A stretch of DNA of 64,000 bases. Origin: WTGJ01 sp965237765. Its GTDB lineage: Bacteria; Chloroflexota; Anaerolineae; Aggregatilineales; Phototrophicaceae. The stretch spans positions 2,614,926-2,678,925 of the forward strand of contig OZ250157.1 of NCBI GenBank assembly GCA_965237765.1. Direction: 5' to 3'. A program made the translations under genes and the position numbers. This document shows, in pieces, positions 26,557 through 34,944 of this stretch. Each line of letters starts with the position of its first letter. Within the stretch, counting starts at the first letter, position 1. Under the pieces are notes generated by a model that saw only the letters and a program-made list of their open reading frames with translations, was not told the DNA's origin and searched no databases.

Positions 26557-27800
26557 ACGGATACCGTCATTTCTTCTAGCGCCTGCGCCGCGCGCGCCGC
26601 CCCGCCCAACGAACTCATCTCTTTGGCAAGCTCAAGCGCACGTTCTCGTACCGCCTCATCTTTACGCAAAGCGAGCGCCGCTCCCGCCAACATTCCCTGG
26701 CGCACGTCATGCGCGCTCAACTGAAGGCCTACTTTCGCCTGCGCCACGCGCCTCGCCTGGGCGCGTTGGTCGGCGGCATGCGGCACGACGATTTGCGGAA
26801 TGCCATGGATAAGCAGGGCGTGTGTCGTGCCCATGCCACCATGTTGGAATGCGAGACTTGTCCGCGGCAATACATGGGCGAATGATATCCATTGCAAGAG
26901 ACGCGTCGAGGGTGGCAAGGCGGCCAATAACGTCGCTTTTTCCTCTGCTTCAATGTGTTGTTCGCCCAGCGTGATGATGGGGAGCAAGCCTGCGCGCGCT
27001 GCCGCCTGCGCTGCCCAAGCATAAAACCCCAGCTCACCGCGGAAAGTAGTGCCCAACGTGATGATCGCGAGCGGCCGCTGCGCTGGAATCTCGCGCAACC
27101 AGGCCGGCGCATCTTCGGGCGGCGGCCTCAACGCCACACCACCGAAATAGCGATTTTGTGGCAACAAATTCGCCTCGTCTGCCTGGTACCAGCCACGGGT
27201 AAAAAAGCATAGGTGCAGATCCGGGCTCAACACGGCCGGCGCCGCGCCAGCGGAGAAGTTGCGCCCCTCCACGCCAAAATGCGCAAAGAGTTGCGCCAAG
27301 CGCTCGCGACTTGCGGCGGCCAGTTGCCTTTGCACGGGAAACAGGTTTTCCTCATCCAGTGGCCGCAAGGCTGGCATCCCCACTACGGCGAATTTAGCGT
27401 CCAGTCGCTCGGCCACCAATGCTGCTGCTGGCAGGAACGGGTCGCTGACGATGACATCAGGCGCGGCGGCGAGCGAATTCGCTGCTTGCAGCAGCGCTTC
27501 ACCACCAGCCAGCACATTAGGTAGGCTCAGCCAGGTATCCAGCGCCCGCGAATATCGCTGACTCACCGCCTCCATCGGCGCCAATTCATCTACCGCCAGT
27601 GGCGGCGGTGGCCAGAGCCAGCCTGTTTCGGTAAGGGCGTGGAACGGCAAGTCCGCCCGTTTCAGGTATTCCGCCAACCCGGCGCCGCTTAGCCAACGCA
27701 CATCATGCCCGGCGCGGCGCAGGATGAGGGCTATCGGCAGCATCCCCCCCCAATCCGTATGGCTGCGAAGCGGCGCCGAAACGAACCAGAATTTTGCCAT
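26553..27800 (-). CDS. GT1-family glycosyltransferase (MGT/UGT-like)
   Basis: A 415-residue glycosyltransferase of the macrolide/UDP-glucuronosyl type (GT-B fold). The C-terminal nucleotide-sugar signature is clear (HGGMGTTHALLIHGIPQ with VVPHAADQ), and the N-terminal acceptor domain starts with FVSAPLRSHT. It transfers a sugar to a small lipophilic or sterol-like acceptor, which cannot be named from sequence. It lies five bases downstream of mce on the same strand, so the two may share a message although no metabolic link is evident. Confidence 0.88.
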   Translation of the reverse strand: MAKFWFVSAPLRSHTDWGGMLPIALILRRAGHDVRWLSGAGLAEYLKRADLPFHALTETGWLWPPPPLAVDELAPMEAVSQRYSRALDTWLSLPNVLAGGEALLQAANSLAAAPDVIVSDPFLPAAALVAERLDAKFAVVGMPALRPLDEENLFPVQRQLAAASRERLAQLFAHFGVEGRNFSAGAAPAVLSPDLHLCFFTRGWYQADEANLLPQNRYFGGVALRPPPEDAPAWLREIPAQRPLAIITLGTTFRGELGFYAWAAQAAARAGLLPIITLGEQHIEAEEKATLLAALPPSTRLLQWISFAHVLPRTSLAFQHGGMGTTHALLIHGIPQIVVPHAADQRAQARRVAQAKVGLQLSAHDVRQGMLAGAALALRKDEAVRERALELAKEMSSLGGAARAAQALEEMTVSV

Positions 27801-27805
27801 CGTGG

Positions 27806-28204
27806 TCAGGCGGGGGTTTCGTACAGCTCGAGTAATACGCCGCCTGCGCTGCGTGGGTGGATGAAGGCGTAACGTGTGCCGTCTTCGTGCTCGCTCGCCT
27901 CCTCGTTGATGAGCACAACGCCGGCGGCGCGCAGTTTAGCCAGCTGCGCGTCCAGATCAGCCACCTCCAGGCAAAGATGGTGAATCTTTGTGCCCGGCCG
28001 CTCGAGTTGGTGCGCGAGCGGACTATCGGCCGACAGTGGTTGTACCAACTCGATGAGCGAATCGCCTATGCGCAAGAAGGCGATATCCGCGCTCTCGCTC
28101 GCCATCACCTTGCGATCATCCAGTTCCAAGCCCAAAACATCCTGCCAGAACGGCAACGCAGCGTCCATGTCAGCGACCAATACGGCGATGTGGTGAATCT
28201 TCAT
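27806..28204 (-). CDS. mce: Methylmalonyl-CoA epimerase
   Basis: A 132-residue glyoxalase/VOC-fold enzyme that interconverts (S)- and (R)-methylmalonyl-CoA between propionyl-CoA carboxylase and methylmalonyl-CoA mutase. Metal ligands fit the family: His near residue 5 (IHHIAVLV), a second His in KIHHLCLEV, and Glu in VLLELYE. The GTRYAFIHPRSAGGVL block is characteristic. It is divergent from the acyl-CoA dehydrogenase and sits beside the whole propionyl-CoA gene set, which supports the assignment over a general VOC protein. Confidence 0.94.
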   Translation of the reverse strand: MKIHHIAVLVADMDAALPFWQDVLGLELDDRKVMASESADIAFLRIGDSLIELVQPLSADSPLAHQLERPGTKIHHLCLEVADLDAQLAKLRAAGVVLINEEASEHEDGTRYAFIHPRSAGGVLLELYETPA

Positions 28205-28239
28205 CGGTTAACTCCGTAAAAAGGCAGGTGAGGAGCATT

Positions 28240-28248
28240 TGCTATAAT
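28240..28248 (+). promoter_or_regulatory. Extended -10 promoter of the acyl-CoA dehydrogenase operon
   Basis: TGCTATAAT, a perfect extended -10, with no clear -35. It lies about 33 bases before the first candidate start of the acyl-CoA dehydrogenase. Confidence 0.55.
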
Positions 28249-28295
28249 GTAGGCGGAATGGACATAGAAATAAACCAGTAGTGCAGAATGGGCAA

Positions 28296-29480
28296 ATGAA
28301 CGCGAATGAGATACCCAACCTCCACGGCCTGAGCGAGGAGCACCTGCAACTGCAGCGCGCCGTTCGCGATTTTGCCAATCGTGAGATTGCTCCCATCGCT
28401 GCCGCCATTGATGAAACGGGTGATTTCCCACTGGCGACGATCCAACAAGCCGGCGCGCTGGGGCTCATGGGTATCGAGGTGCCGGAGGAATATGGCGGCG
28501 CCGAGATGGACGCGCTCGCGTATGTGTTGACGATGGTCGAGGTCGCGCGCGCCGATGTTAGCCATTCTACCATTATTAGCGTCAACAATTCACTCTATTG
28601 CCATGGCATCCTAAAGTTTGGCACCGAGGAGCAGAAACGCCGTTTCCTAGTACCCGTAGCGAGTGGTGCGGCGATCGGCGCCTATAGCCTCACTGAGCCG
28701 ATGTCCGGTAGCGATGCTGGCACGATGGCCAGCCGCGCGGTGCTCAATGCTGCCGGAACGCATTATCTCATCAACGGGCGCAAGAGCTGGGTAACGAGCG
28801 GGCCTGTCGCCGATTACGCCGTGCTCTTCACCATGACCGATTCGGCGAAAAAACAAGGTGGCATTACGGCTTTCCTCGTCGATTTGAACCAGGAAGGTTG
28901 CATCCGCGGCAAGATCGAGCCGAAGTTGGGCATCCGTGCCAGCGCGACCAGCGAGCTGGTCTTCGAGGATTATGCCTGCCCGGTCGAAAACGTGCTCGGC
29001 GCGCCGGGTCAGGGTTTCAAAATCGCTATGACAGTGCTGGATGCTGGGCGCATCGGCATCGCCGCGCAGGCCCTGGGCGTCGCCGAGGCTGCCTATGAAG
29101 CCAGCCTGTCATATGCGCGCGAGCGGCAAGCTTTCGGCAGTCCCATCGGCAGCTTCCAAATGATCCAGAGCAAGATCGCCGATATGAAGACGCGCATCGA
29201 AGCCAGTCGCTTGCTGATCTATCACGCAGCGCGCGCTAAGATCGTCGCCGCCCAGAATGGCGCGCGTTATACGACTGAAGCGAGCATCGCAAAGTTGTAC
29301 GCCAGCGAAACAGCGATGTTCGTCACTGACGAGGCACTACAAATTCACGGCGGTGTGGGCTATAGCAAGGAGCATCCAGTGGAACGATATTACCGCGACG
29401 CGCGGATCACGCGCATCTACGAAGGCACAAGCGAAATCCAACGAATGGTCATCGCCCGTAACGAGCTGGGGCTGCGCTGA
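28296..29480 (+). CDS. Acyl-CoA dehydrogenase
   Basis: A 394-residue FAD enzyme that introduces the alpha-beta double bond in acyl-CoA thioesters. The catalytic base is Glu376 in YEGTSEIQR, with FAD/ETF motifs YSLTEPMSGSD and GGVGYSKEHPVERYYRD. Placement of Glu and the short length suggest a short/branched-chain enzyme (butyryl-, isobutyryl- or similar), but the substrate is not certain. ATG at 28296 is chosen; a GTG at 28281 is in frame. It overlaps the MDR gene by one base (TGATG) and begins the run that leads through to mcmA. Confidence 0.94.
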   Translation: MNANEIPNLHGLSEEHLQLQRAVRDFANREIAPIAAAIDETGDFPLATIQQAGALGLMGIEVPEEYGGAEMDALAYVLTMVEVARADVSHSTIISVNNSLYCHGILKFGTEEQKRRFLVPVASGAAIGAYSLTEPMSGSDAGTMASRAVLNAAGTHYLINGRKSWVTSGPVADYAVLFTMTDSAKKQGGITAFLVDLNQEGCIRGKIEPKLGIRASATSELVFEDYACPVENVLGAPGQGFKIAMTVLDAGRIGIAAQALGVAEAAYEASLSYARERQAFGSPIGSFQMIQSKIADMKTRIEASRLLIYHAARAKIVAAQNGARYTTEASIAKLYASETAMFVTDEALQIHGGVGYSKEHPVERYYRDARITRIYEGTSEIQRMVIARNELGLR

Positions 29481-30523
29481 TGGCAAGCAAGATGCGTGGT
29501 GCCGTCCTGCGCGAACACGGCGGCCCGGATGTCATCGAATATCGTGAAGACTTGCCCATCCCCGAACCGGGCGCGGGTGAAGTGCGGCTGCGGATCAGGG
29601 CGGCGGCGCTCAATCGGTTGGATCTGTTCGTACGGCGCGGCTGGCGTGGGCTGAATCTGAATTTTCCGCACGTGATCTGCGCGGATGGCGCTGGTGTCGT
29701 CGATGCGTTGGGCGATGGCGTGCGCCGCGTGTCGGTTGGTGATCGCGTTTGCGTAGACCCAACCATCGTTCCACCCGATTCGCCCGCACTGGCAACGGGT
29801 TTGGAGAATCAGTCGCGCATCGGCATCTTGGGCGAGCACTATCCTGGCCTGGCGGCGGAATACGCGGTAGTGCCAGCGCGCAATTTGCTCGCCCTGCCGG
29901 AACATGTCGATTTCGCCGAGGCGGCGGCGGCGGGCCTGGTCTACGTAACGGCCTGGCATTCGCTGATTACGCGGGGCGGCTTGCGGGCGGGCGAAAGCGT
30001 CCTCATCGTCGGCGCGGGCGGCGGTGTGAATAGCGCCAGCATCCAAATCGCGCGCCTGGCTGGGGCAAAAGTCTACGCAATCGGCAGCGACGCCGATCGC
30101 TGCGAGCTCGCCACGAAATTGGGGGCTGACGTCACCATCAACCGCGCGGAAACGCCGGCTTGGTCTCGCGAGATCTATGCGCTCACGGGCAAGCGCGGCG
30201 TGGATGTCGTCGTAGATAATGTTGGCGCGGCCACGTTGGGAGATAGCCTGCGTGCCGCGCGCATCGGCGGGCGTGTACTCATCGTCGGCGGCACGAGCGG
30301 TTATGATTTTCCGTTGAATATCGCTCAATTATTCACGCGCCACCTCTCGCTCATCGGCAGCACGATGGGCCCACATCAGGATTATCGGAAGGTGATGGGC
30401 CTCGTTTTTGACGGTGCTTTGCAAGCAGTAATTGGGGAGCGACTCCCGCTCGCTGACGCGCGCCGCGCGCAAGAATTGCTCGAAGACTTCGCGGTACTCG
30501 GCAAGATTATCCTTGAACTTTGA
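29480..30523 (+). CDS. Zinc-type alcohol dehydrogenase-like oxidoreductase (MDR) lacking the structural zinc site
   Basis: A 347-residue medium-chain dehydrogenase/reductase. The Rossmann motif is VLIVGAGGGVNSASIQ with NAD(P) binding downstream. The N-terminal catalytic domain keeps GHxxxG-like layout (ICADGAGVV), and YGILGEH-type sequence appears as IGILGEHYPG, but the four-Cys structural zinc lobe normally just before it is replaced by VPPDSPALATGLENQS. It may therefore act as a zinc-poor quinone-oxidoreductase-like enzyme or an enoyl/crotonyl-type reductase. It is joined to the acyl-CoA dehydrogenase by a one-base overlap, suggesting a role in acyl-CoA redox. Confidence 0.85.
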   Translation: MASKMRGAVLREHGGPDVIEYREDLPIPEPGAGEVRLRIRAAALNRLDLFVRRGWRGLNLNFPHVICADGAGVVDALGDGVRRVSVGDRVCVDPTIVPPDSPALATGLENQSRIGILGEHYPGLAAEYAVVPARNLLALPEHVDFAEAAAAGLVYVTAWHSLITRGGLRAGESVLIVGAGGGVNSASIQIARLAGAKVYAIGSDADRCELATKLGADVTINRAETPAWSREIYALTGKRGVDVVVDNVGAATLGDSLRAARIGGRVLIVGGTSGYDFPLNIAQLFTRHLSLIGSTMGPHQDYRKVMGLVFDGALQAVIGERLPLADARRAQELLEDFAVLGKIILEL

Positions 30524-31010
30524 AAGCCGCGGCGCCTATGCACGCCGATTCGCGCTGTTGCACCACCTGCGCGCCCTCGCTGATGAATTGGGAATACCGC
30601 CAATGCAGAACCTGCTGGCGGAACGTGGGGTGCAGGAAGCACTGCGGCTCAGTCGAAGATTCGACGATGGGCGCGCGCTGGATTCGCTGGCAGATTTGCG
30701 CATCATGAACACTTCAGGCGACCTGCGCGTCTACTTTCGCGGCGCTTTTGGTAGTAAGCCGTTGCGTTATCCCATCGACCACTCAACTATAAAGCGCTTA
30801 CAACACAGGCTGAATGAAGCCAGTTTCGACCACGCGCGCGATGTGGAGCGCTTGCCGCTTGCCACGCCAGAAATCTGGCTCATCGAACGCGCTGCTGGTG
30901 CATACTCCCACAGCCTGCTCGTTTCACCGCACAGCGAAGTTAGGTCGCATGCAGCCATCATCGCTGCAGTCAGCGAAGCCATCCCGCAGGCGCTGCGTGA
31001 AATCCGATGA
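30513..31010 (+). CDS. Hypothetical protein between MDR and CYTH genes
   Basis: An unrecognised 165-residue soluble protein, helical at the N-terminus (YARRFALLHHLRALADELG) with a mixed C-terminal half (SGDLRVYFRGAFGSKPLRYP). There is no signal peptide, metal-site cluster or membrane segment. The proposed start is TTG at 30513, overlapping the MDR gene; an ATG at 30603 is possible and would give about 135 residues. The 3' end overlaps the CYTH gene by four bases (ATGA), so it is expressed with that gene. Confidence 0.6.
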   Translation: MNFESRGAYARRFALLHHLRALADELGIPPMQNLLAERGVQEALRLSRRFDDGRALDSLADLRIMNTSGDLRVYFRGAFGSKPLRYPIDHSTIKRLQHRLNEASFDHARDVERLPLATPEIWLIERAAGAYSHSLLVSPHSEVRSHAAIIAAVSEAIPQALREIR

Positions 31011-31636
31011 ACGAACATACCGAAACCGAGATCAAACTATATGCGCCAGATTTGGACGCAGTGGAAGCGCGGCTCCAAACGCTCGGTGCAGAGCTAAAGA
31101 TGGCGCGCGCGCACGAATACAACCTGCGCTTCGATCATCCGGCGCTGCAGCTGGCGGAAAGACGTGTAGTTTTGCGCCTGCGGCAGGACCAGCACACGAC
31201 GCTTACCTATAAAGACGGTGCCACGTTGTATGACGACATCGTCAGCCGCTTCGAGGCAGAAATTTGCGTTGGGGATTTCGCAAATACGAAACTCATCCTA
31301 GAGAAATTGGGTTTTGTCATCAGCGCCAATTACGAAAAATACCGCTCCAAATACTCTTTGGCGGATGCTGAAATCGTGTTGGACGAGCTGCCCTTCGGTA
31401 ATTTCGTGGAAATCGAAGCCGTGCGCGAAGATATAGCCCCATTAATCGAGCGACTGGAATTATCACTCGCGCCGCGTTTACCCTTTAGCTACCTGCAACT
31501 CTTCGCTCATGCCCGGGCCTGGGCACAAGACTCGCTCGGCATAGCGATCGAGAATCTCAGCTTCGAGAATTTCGCGGGTATCCAGGTGCCACTGGCTGCG
31601 CTAAAAGCCCAACGGGAGGGCACGAACCTTGAATGA
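31007..31636 (+). CDS. CYTH-domain protein (class IV adenylate cyclase / triphosphatase family)
   Basis: A 209-residue CYTH-fold protein. The defining ExExK motif is at residues 6-10 (ETEIK), followed by paired basic and acidic residues of the triphosphate tunnel (LRLRQD, YKD, EAEICVG, ELPFGNFVEIE). CYTH enzymes cleave or cyclise triphosphates with Mg2+; the activity here (tripolyphosphatase, thiamine triphosphatase or CyaB-type cyclase) cannot be told. It overlaps mcmA at its 3' end. A CHAD protein, often paired with CYTH domains in inorganic-polyphosphate biology, is encoded 6 kb downstream. Confidence 0.88.
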   Translation: MNEHTETEIKLYAPDLDAVEARLQTLGAELKMARAHEYNLRFDHPALQLAERRVVLRLRQDQHTTLTYKDGATLYDDIVSRFEAEICVGDFANTKLILEKLGFVISANYEKYRSKYSLADAEIVLDELPFGNFVEIEAVREDIAPLIERLELSLAPRLPFSYLQLFAHARAWAQDSLGIAIENLSFENFAGIQVPLAALKAQREGTNLE

Positions 31637-33269
31637 CTCGGGCGATCATTCGTCGGAGCATCGTCGGGAAGACCAGGCGCGCGCGGCAACAAATCGCTTT
31701 GTAGAACGTAGCGTTTCTTTCCGCACTTCTTCGGGTATCCAGCTGGCGCCATTCTATTCAGAAGAGGACGACCACGAATCTCCCGGCGACTATCCCTATA
31801 CGCGCGGCATCCATCGCACCATGTACCGAAGTCGTCTCTGGACGATGCGTCAGTACGCTGGCTTCGGCAGCGCGGCTGAATCGAACGCGCGCTATCGTTT
31901 CTTGCTCGAGAAAGGACAAAGCGGCCTCAGCGTCGCCTTTGACTTGCCGACACAAATCGGTTACGACGCGGATGACCCGCTAGCGGAAGGTGAAGTCGGC
32001 AAGGTCGGCGTCAGCATCAGCAGCCTGCGGGATATGGAAATGCTGCTGAACGGTATCCCACTGGAACGCGTTTCCACCAGCATGACGATCAACGCGCCCG
32101 CCGCCATCCTGCTCGCGATGTACATCGCGGCAGGCAAGCGCCAGGGCGTCGACGTGCGGCAGCTGCGTGGCACGGTCCAGAACGATATCCTCAAAGAATA
32201 CATCGCCCGTGGCACTTACATCTTCCCGCCCGCGCCATCGATGCGCCTGATTACCGATGTGATGGCTTATTGCCGCGAGCAGGTGCCGCGTTGGAACACG
32301 CTCAGCGTCAGCGGTTACCACATCCGCGAGGCGGGCAGCAGCGCCGTGCAAGAGGTGGCGTTCACACTGGCGAACGGCATCGCATATGTGCAGTCAGCGG
32401 TGGATGCCGGTATGCAAGTAGACGATTTCGCGCCGCAAATTTCTTTCTTCTTCAATGCGCACAATCATTTTCTGGAAGAGGTCGCTAAGTTTCGAGCCGC
32501 ACGCCGTCTCTGGGCGAGCATCATGCGAGAGCGTTTCGGCGCCCGCGAAGAGCGCAGCTTGATGCTCCGTTTCCATACGCAAACAGGGGGCAGTACGCTC
32601 ACTGCCCAACAGCCGGAAAACAACGTCGTCCGCGTGACTCTGCAAGCGCTAGCGGCCATTCTGGGCGGGACACAGTCGCTACACACCAACAGCATGGATG
32701 AGGCGCTCGGTTTGCCTACGGCGAAAGCAGCGCAGATCGCCCTGCGTACTCAGCAGATTCTCGCGCATGAAAGCGGCATAGCCGATAGTGTTGACCCGCT
32801 CGGCGGCAGCCATCTCATCGAAGCTTTGACGACGGAAATCGAGGCGCGCGCGCGGGATTACATCGCCCAGATCGACGAACTGGGTGGCGCGCTAGCGGCC
32901 ATCGAATCCGGTTGGGTGCAAAACGAAATCCTCGATAGCGCATATCGCGCCCAGCGCGAAATTGAGAGTGGCGAAACGCTCATCGTCGGCGTGAATTCCT
33001 TCGAGCAGGAGGGCGACGCTGACTTGCCTTTGCTGCGCGCCGATCCGGCCGTCGAGCAGGCCCAACGCGACCGGCTGCAACGCCTGCGTGCGAAACGTGA
33101 TGGTGCCGGCGCTTCAGCCGCTCGTGACCGCTTAGCGTGCGCGGCCAGAACCAACGAGAATTTGATGCCGCTGCTGATCAATTGCGTGGAAAGTGACGTC
33201 ACTATCGGCGAAATCTGTACTATCTTGCGGGATGTCTTTGGCGAATATCAGCCTTCGACCAGCGTTTGA
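31629..33269 (+). CDS. mcmA: Methylmalonyl-CoA mutase large (catalytic) subunit
   Basis: A 546-residue substrate-binding domain without the B12-binding tail, so it must pair with a separate small subunit (encoded at 54.1 kb). By motif alignment to Propionibacterium MCM, the two substrate-selecting residues are kept: Tyr76 in TMRQYAGF (Tyr89 there) and Arg194 in LKEYIARGTYIFPP (Arg207). Histidine in SGYHIREAG and VAFDLPTQIGYDADD are also normal. It converts (R)-methylmalonyl-CoA to succinyl-CoA. The start is TTG at 31629, supported by a GGGAGGG nine bases upstream, overlapping the CYTH gene by eight bases. Confidence 0.93.
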   Translation: MNDSGDHSSEHRREDQARAATNRFVERSVSFRTSSGIQLAPFYSEEDDHESPGDYPYTRGIHRTMYRSRLWTMRQYAGFGSAAESNARYRFLLEKGQSGLSVAFDLPTQIGYDADDPLAEGEVGKVGVSISSLRDMEMLLNGIPLERVSTSMTINAPAAILLAMYIAAGKRQGVDVRQLRGTVQNDILKEYIARGTYIFPPAPSMRLITDVMAYCREQVPRWNTLSVSGYHIREAGSSAVQEVAFTLANGIAYVQSAVDAGMQVDDFAPQISFFFNAHNHFLEEVAKFRAARRLWASIMRERFGAREERSLMLRFHTQTGGSTLTAQQPENNVVRVTLQALAAILGGTQSLHTNSMDEALGLPTAKAAQIALRTQQILAHESGIADSVDPLGGSHLIEALTTEIEARARDYIAQIDELGGALAAIESGWVQNEILDSAYRAQREIESGETLIVGVNSFEQEGDADLPLLRADPAVEQAQRDRLQRLRAKRDGAGASAARDRLACAARTNENLMPLLINCVESDVTIGEICTILRDVFGEYQPSTSV

Positions 33270-33316
33270 GTGACGGGCGAAGCCCGCTTACAACTGGAAA
33301 TCGGGGCAGCACTGGC

Positions 33317-33322
33317 TATAAT
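33317..33322 (+). promoter_or_regulatory. TATAAT -10 upstream of the acyl-CoA carboxylase genes
   Basis: A consensus TATAAT preceded by GGC lies in the 118-base gap between mcmA and the carboxyltransferase gene. A small stem CGGGC-GAA-GCCCG just after the mcmA stop (about 33274-33286) may end or slow the upstream message, though it has no T-run. This suggests an internal promoter for the carboxylase genes. Confidence 0.5.
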
Positions 33323-33387
33323 CGTTGCGGACTGTGCCATCCATAAGGCTTACCATAACGCAGCGCCCACGTCAGCGGGGTTACTTG

Positions 33388-34938
33388 ATGCCACCAAATC
33401 CCAAGTTGGAAGACCTGCGCAATCGGCGTCTCCAGAGCCGCGCGGGTGGCGGCGAAGAGCGAGTCGGGCGGCAGCACGCCCAGGGGAAAAACACCGCCTA
33501 CGAGCGCCTTGACATCCTGCTCGATCCGGGCAGCTTCCGCGAGCTGGATGCCTTCGTTCATCATCGTGCTCGCAATTTCGGCATGGGTGAACGATATTTT
33601 CCTGGCGATAGTGTAGTCACCGGCTGGGGCACGATTGATGGCCGCCTCGTTTATGTCTTCTCTCAGGATTTCACCGTCGTAGGCGGTACCTTGAGCGAAG
33701 TGCACGCAGAGAAGATTTGCAAAATCATGGATATGGCGATGAAGACGGGCGCACCGGTCATCGGCCTTAACGATAGCGGTGGCGCGCGCATTCAAGAGGG
33801 AGTGGAGAGCCTCGCAGGCTACGCCGACATCTTCTTGCGCAACACGCTGGCGAGCGGCGTCGTGCCGCAAATCAGCGTCATCATGGGCCCCTGCGCCGGC
33901 GGCGCGGTCTATAGCCCGGCGCTGACCGATTTCACCGTCATGATCGAAGGCACCAGCTATATGTTCATCACCGGCCCCGATGTCGTGCGCCAGGTGCTGA
34001 ACGAAGAAGTGACTTTCGAGGAACTTGGCGGCGCCAGCGTGCATTCTTCCCGCAGCGGCGCATGTCACCTCGTTGCAATAGACGAAACGCAATCACTGCT
34101 GCTAGTGCGCGAGCTCCTCGCCTATTTGCCACAAAATAACCTGGAAGACCCACCCTTTGTCACCACCAATGACGACCCGCTGCGCACGGAAGCGTCGTTG
34201 GATGATCTCATACCCGATAATCCCAACCGCCCTTACGATACGAAGCATATCATCCAGCGCATCGTCGACGATGGTGTTTTCTTCGAGGTGCACGAGAATT
34301 ACGCGGCGAATATCGTTTGTGGTTTCGCGCGGCTGGGCGGAAATAGCGTCGGCATCGTCGCCAACCAGCCGATGGTGTTGGCTGGCGTGTTGGATATCGC
34401 GGCTAGCGAAAAGGCGGCGCGTTTCATCCGCACCTGCGATGCCTTTAACGTACCACTGGTTACATTTGTTGATGTACCCGGTTACCTACCCGGCACAGAC
34501 CAAGAACACAATGGCATCATCCTCTCCGGCGCCAAGCTGCTCTTCGCATATTGCGAGGCGACGGTGCCCAAATTGACCGTGACGACTCGCAAATCCTATG
34601 GCGGCGCTTATTGCGTCATGAGCAGCAAGCACATCCGCGGTGACCTGAACCTCGCTTGGCCCTCCGCTGAAATCGCCGTCATGGGGCCGGAAGGTGCGGT
34701 GGAGATCATCTACCGGCGCGAGCTGAAAGCGGCTAAAGACCCCGAAGCCACCAAGTTGCGGCTGGCAAACGATTATCGCGAAAAATTTGCCAACCCCTAT
34801 GTCGCGGCTGAGCGAGGCTTCATCGATGACGTGATCGAGCCACGAGACACTCGCTCGCGTCTCATTAACGCGCTGCAGGTATTACAAAACAAACGCGACC
34901 AAAACCCCGCCAAGAAGCACGGCAACATCCCCCTCTGA
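33388..34938 (+). CDS. pccB: Acyl-CoA (propionyl-CoA) carboxylase carboxyltransferase subunit
   Basis: A 516-residue carboxyltransferase of the acetyl/propionyl-CoA type. Landmarks include GGTLSEVHAEKICKIMD, GLNDSGGARIQEGVESL, GPCAGGAVYSPALTDF and VDVPGYLPGTDQEHNG. The residue equivalent to Asp422 of Streptomyces coelicolor PccB, which selects propionyl-CoA, is Cys409 here (GGAYCVM), so chain-length preference is uncertain. ATG at 33388 with a GGGG upstream is the start; the frame's extra 21 codons read through the promoter. The carboxylase neighbours pccA and a biotin carrier follow at once, and mce/mcmA are near, supporting propionyl-CoA carboxylation to methylmalonyl-CoA. Confidence 0.93.
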   Translation: MPPNPKLEDLRNRRLQSRAGGGEERVGRQHAQGKNTAYERLDILLDPGSFRELDAFVHHRARNFGMGERYFPGDSVVTGWGTIDGRLVYVFSQDFTVVGGTLSEVHAEKICKIMDMAMKTGAPVIGLNDSGGARIQEGVESLAGYADIFLRNTLASGVVPQISVIMGPCAGGAVYSPALTDFTVMIEGTSYMFITGPDVVRQVLNEEVTFEELGGASVHSSRSGACHLVAIDETQSLLLVRELLAYLPQNNLEDPPFVTTNDDPLRTEASLDDLIPDNPNRPYDTKHIIQRIVDDGVFFEVHENYAANIVCGFARLGGNSVGIVANQPMVLAGVLDIAASEKAARFIRTCDAFNVPLVTFVDVPGYLPGTDQEHNGIILSGAKLLFAYCEATVPKLTVTTRKSYGGAYCVMSSKHIRGDLNLAWPSAEIAVMGPEGAVEIIYRRELKAAKDPEATKLRLANDYREKFANPYVAAERGFIDDVIEPRDTRSRLINALQVLQNKRDQNPAKKHGNIPL

Positions 34939-34944
34939 GCGCAC

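Noticed and set aside
33325..33387. Upstream extension of pccB
   Set aside because: The extra 21 codons begin at a TTG just beyond the TATAAT, lack homology, and a better ATG with a Shine-Dalgarno exists at 33388.
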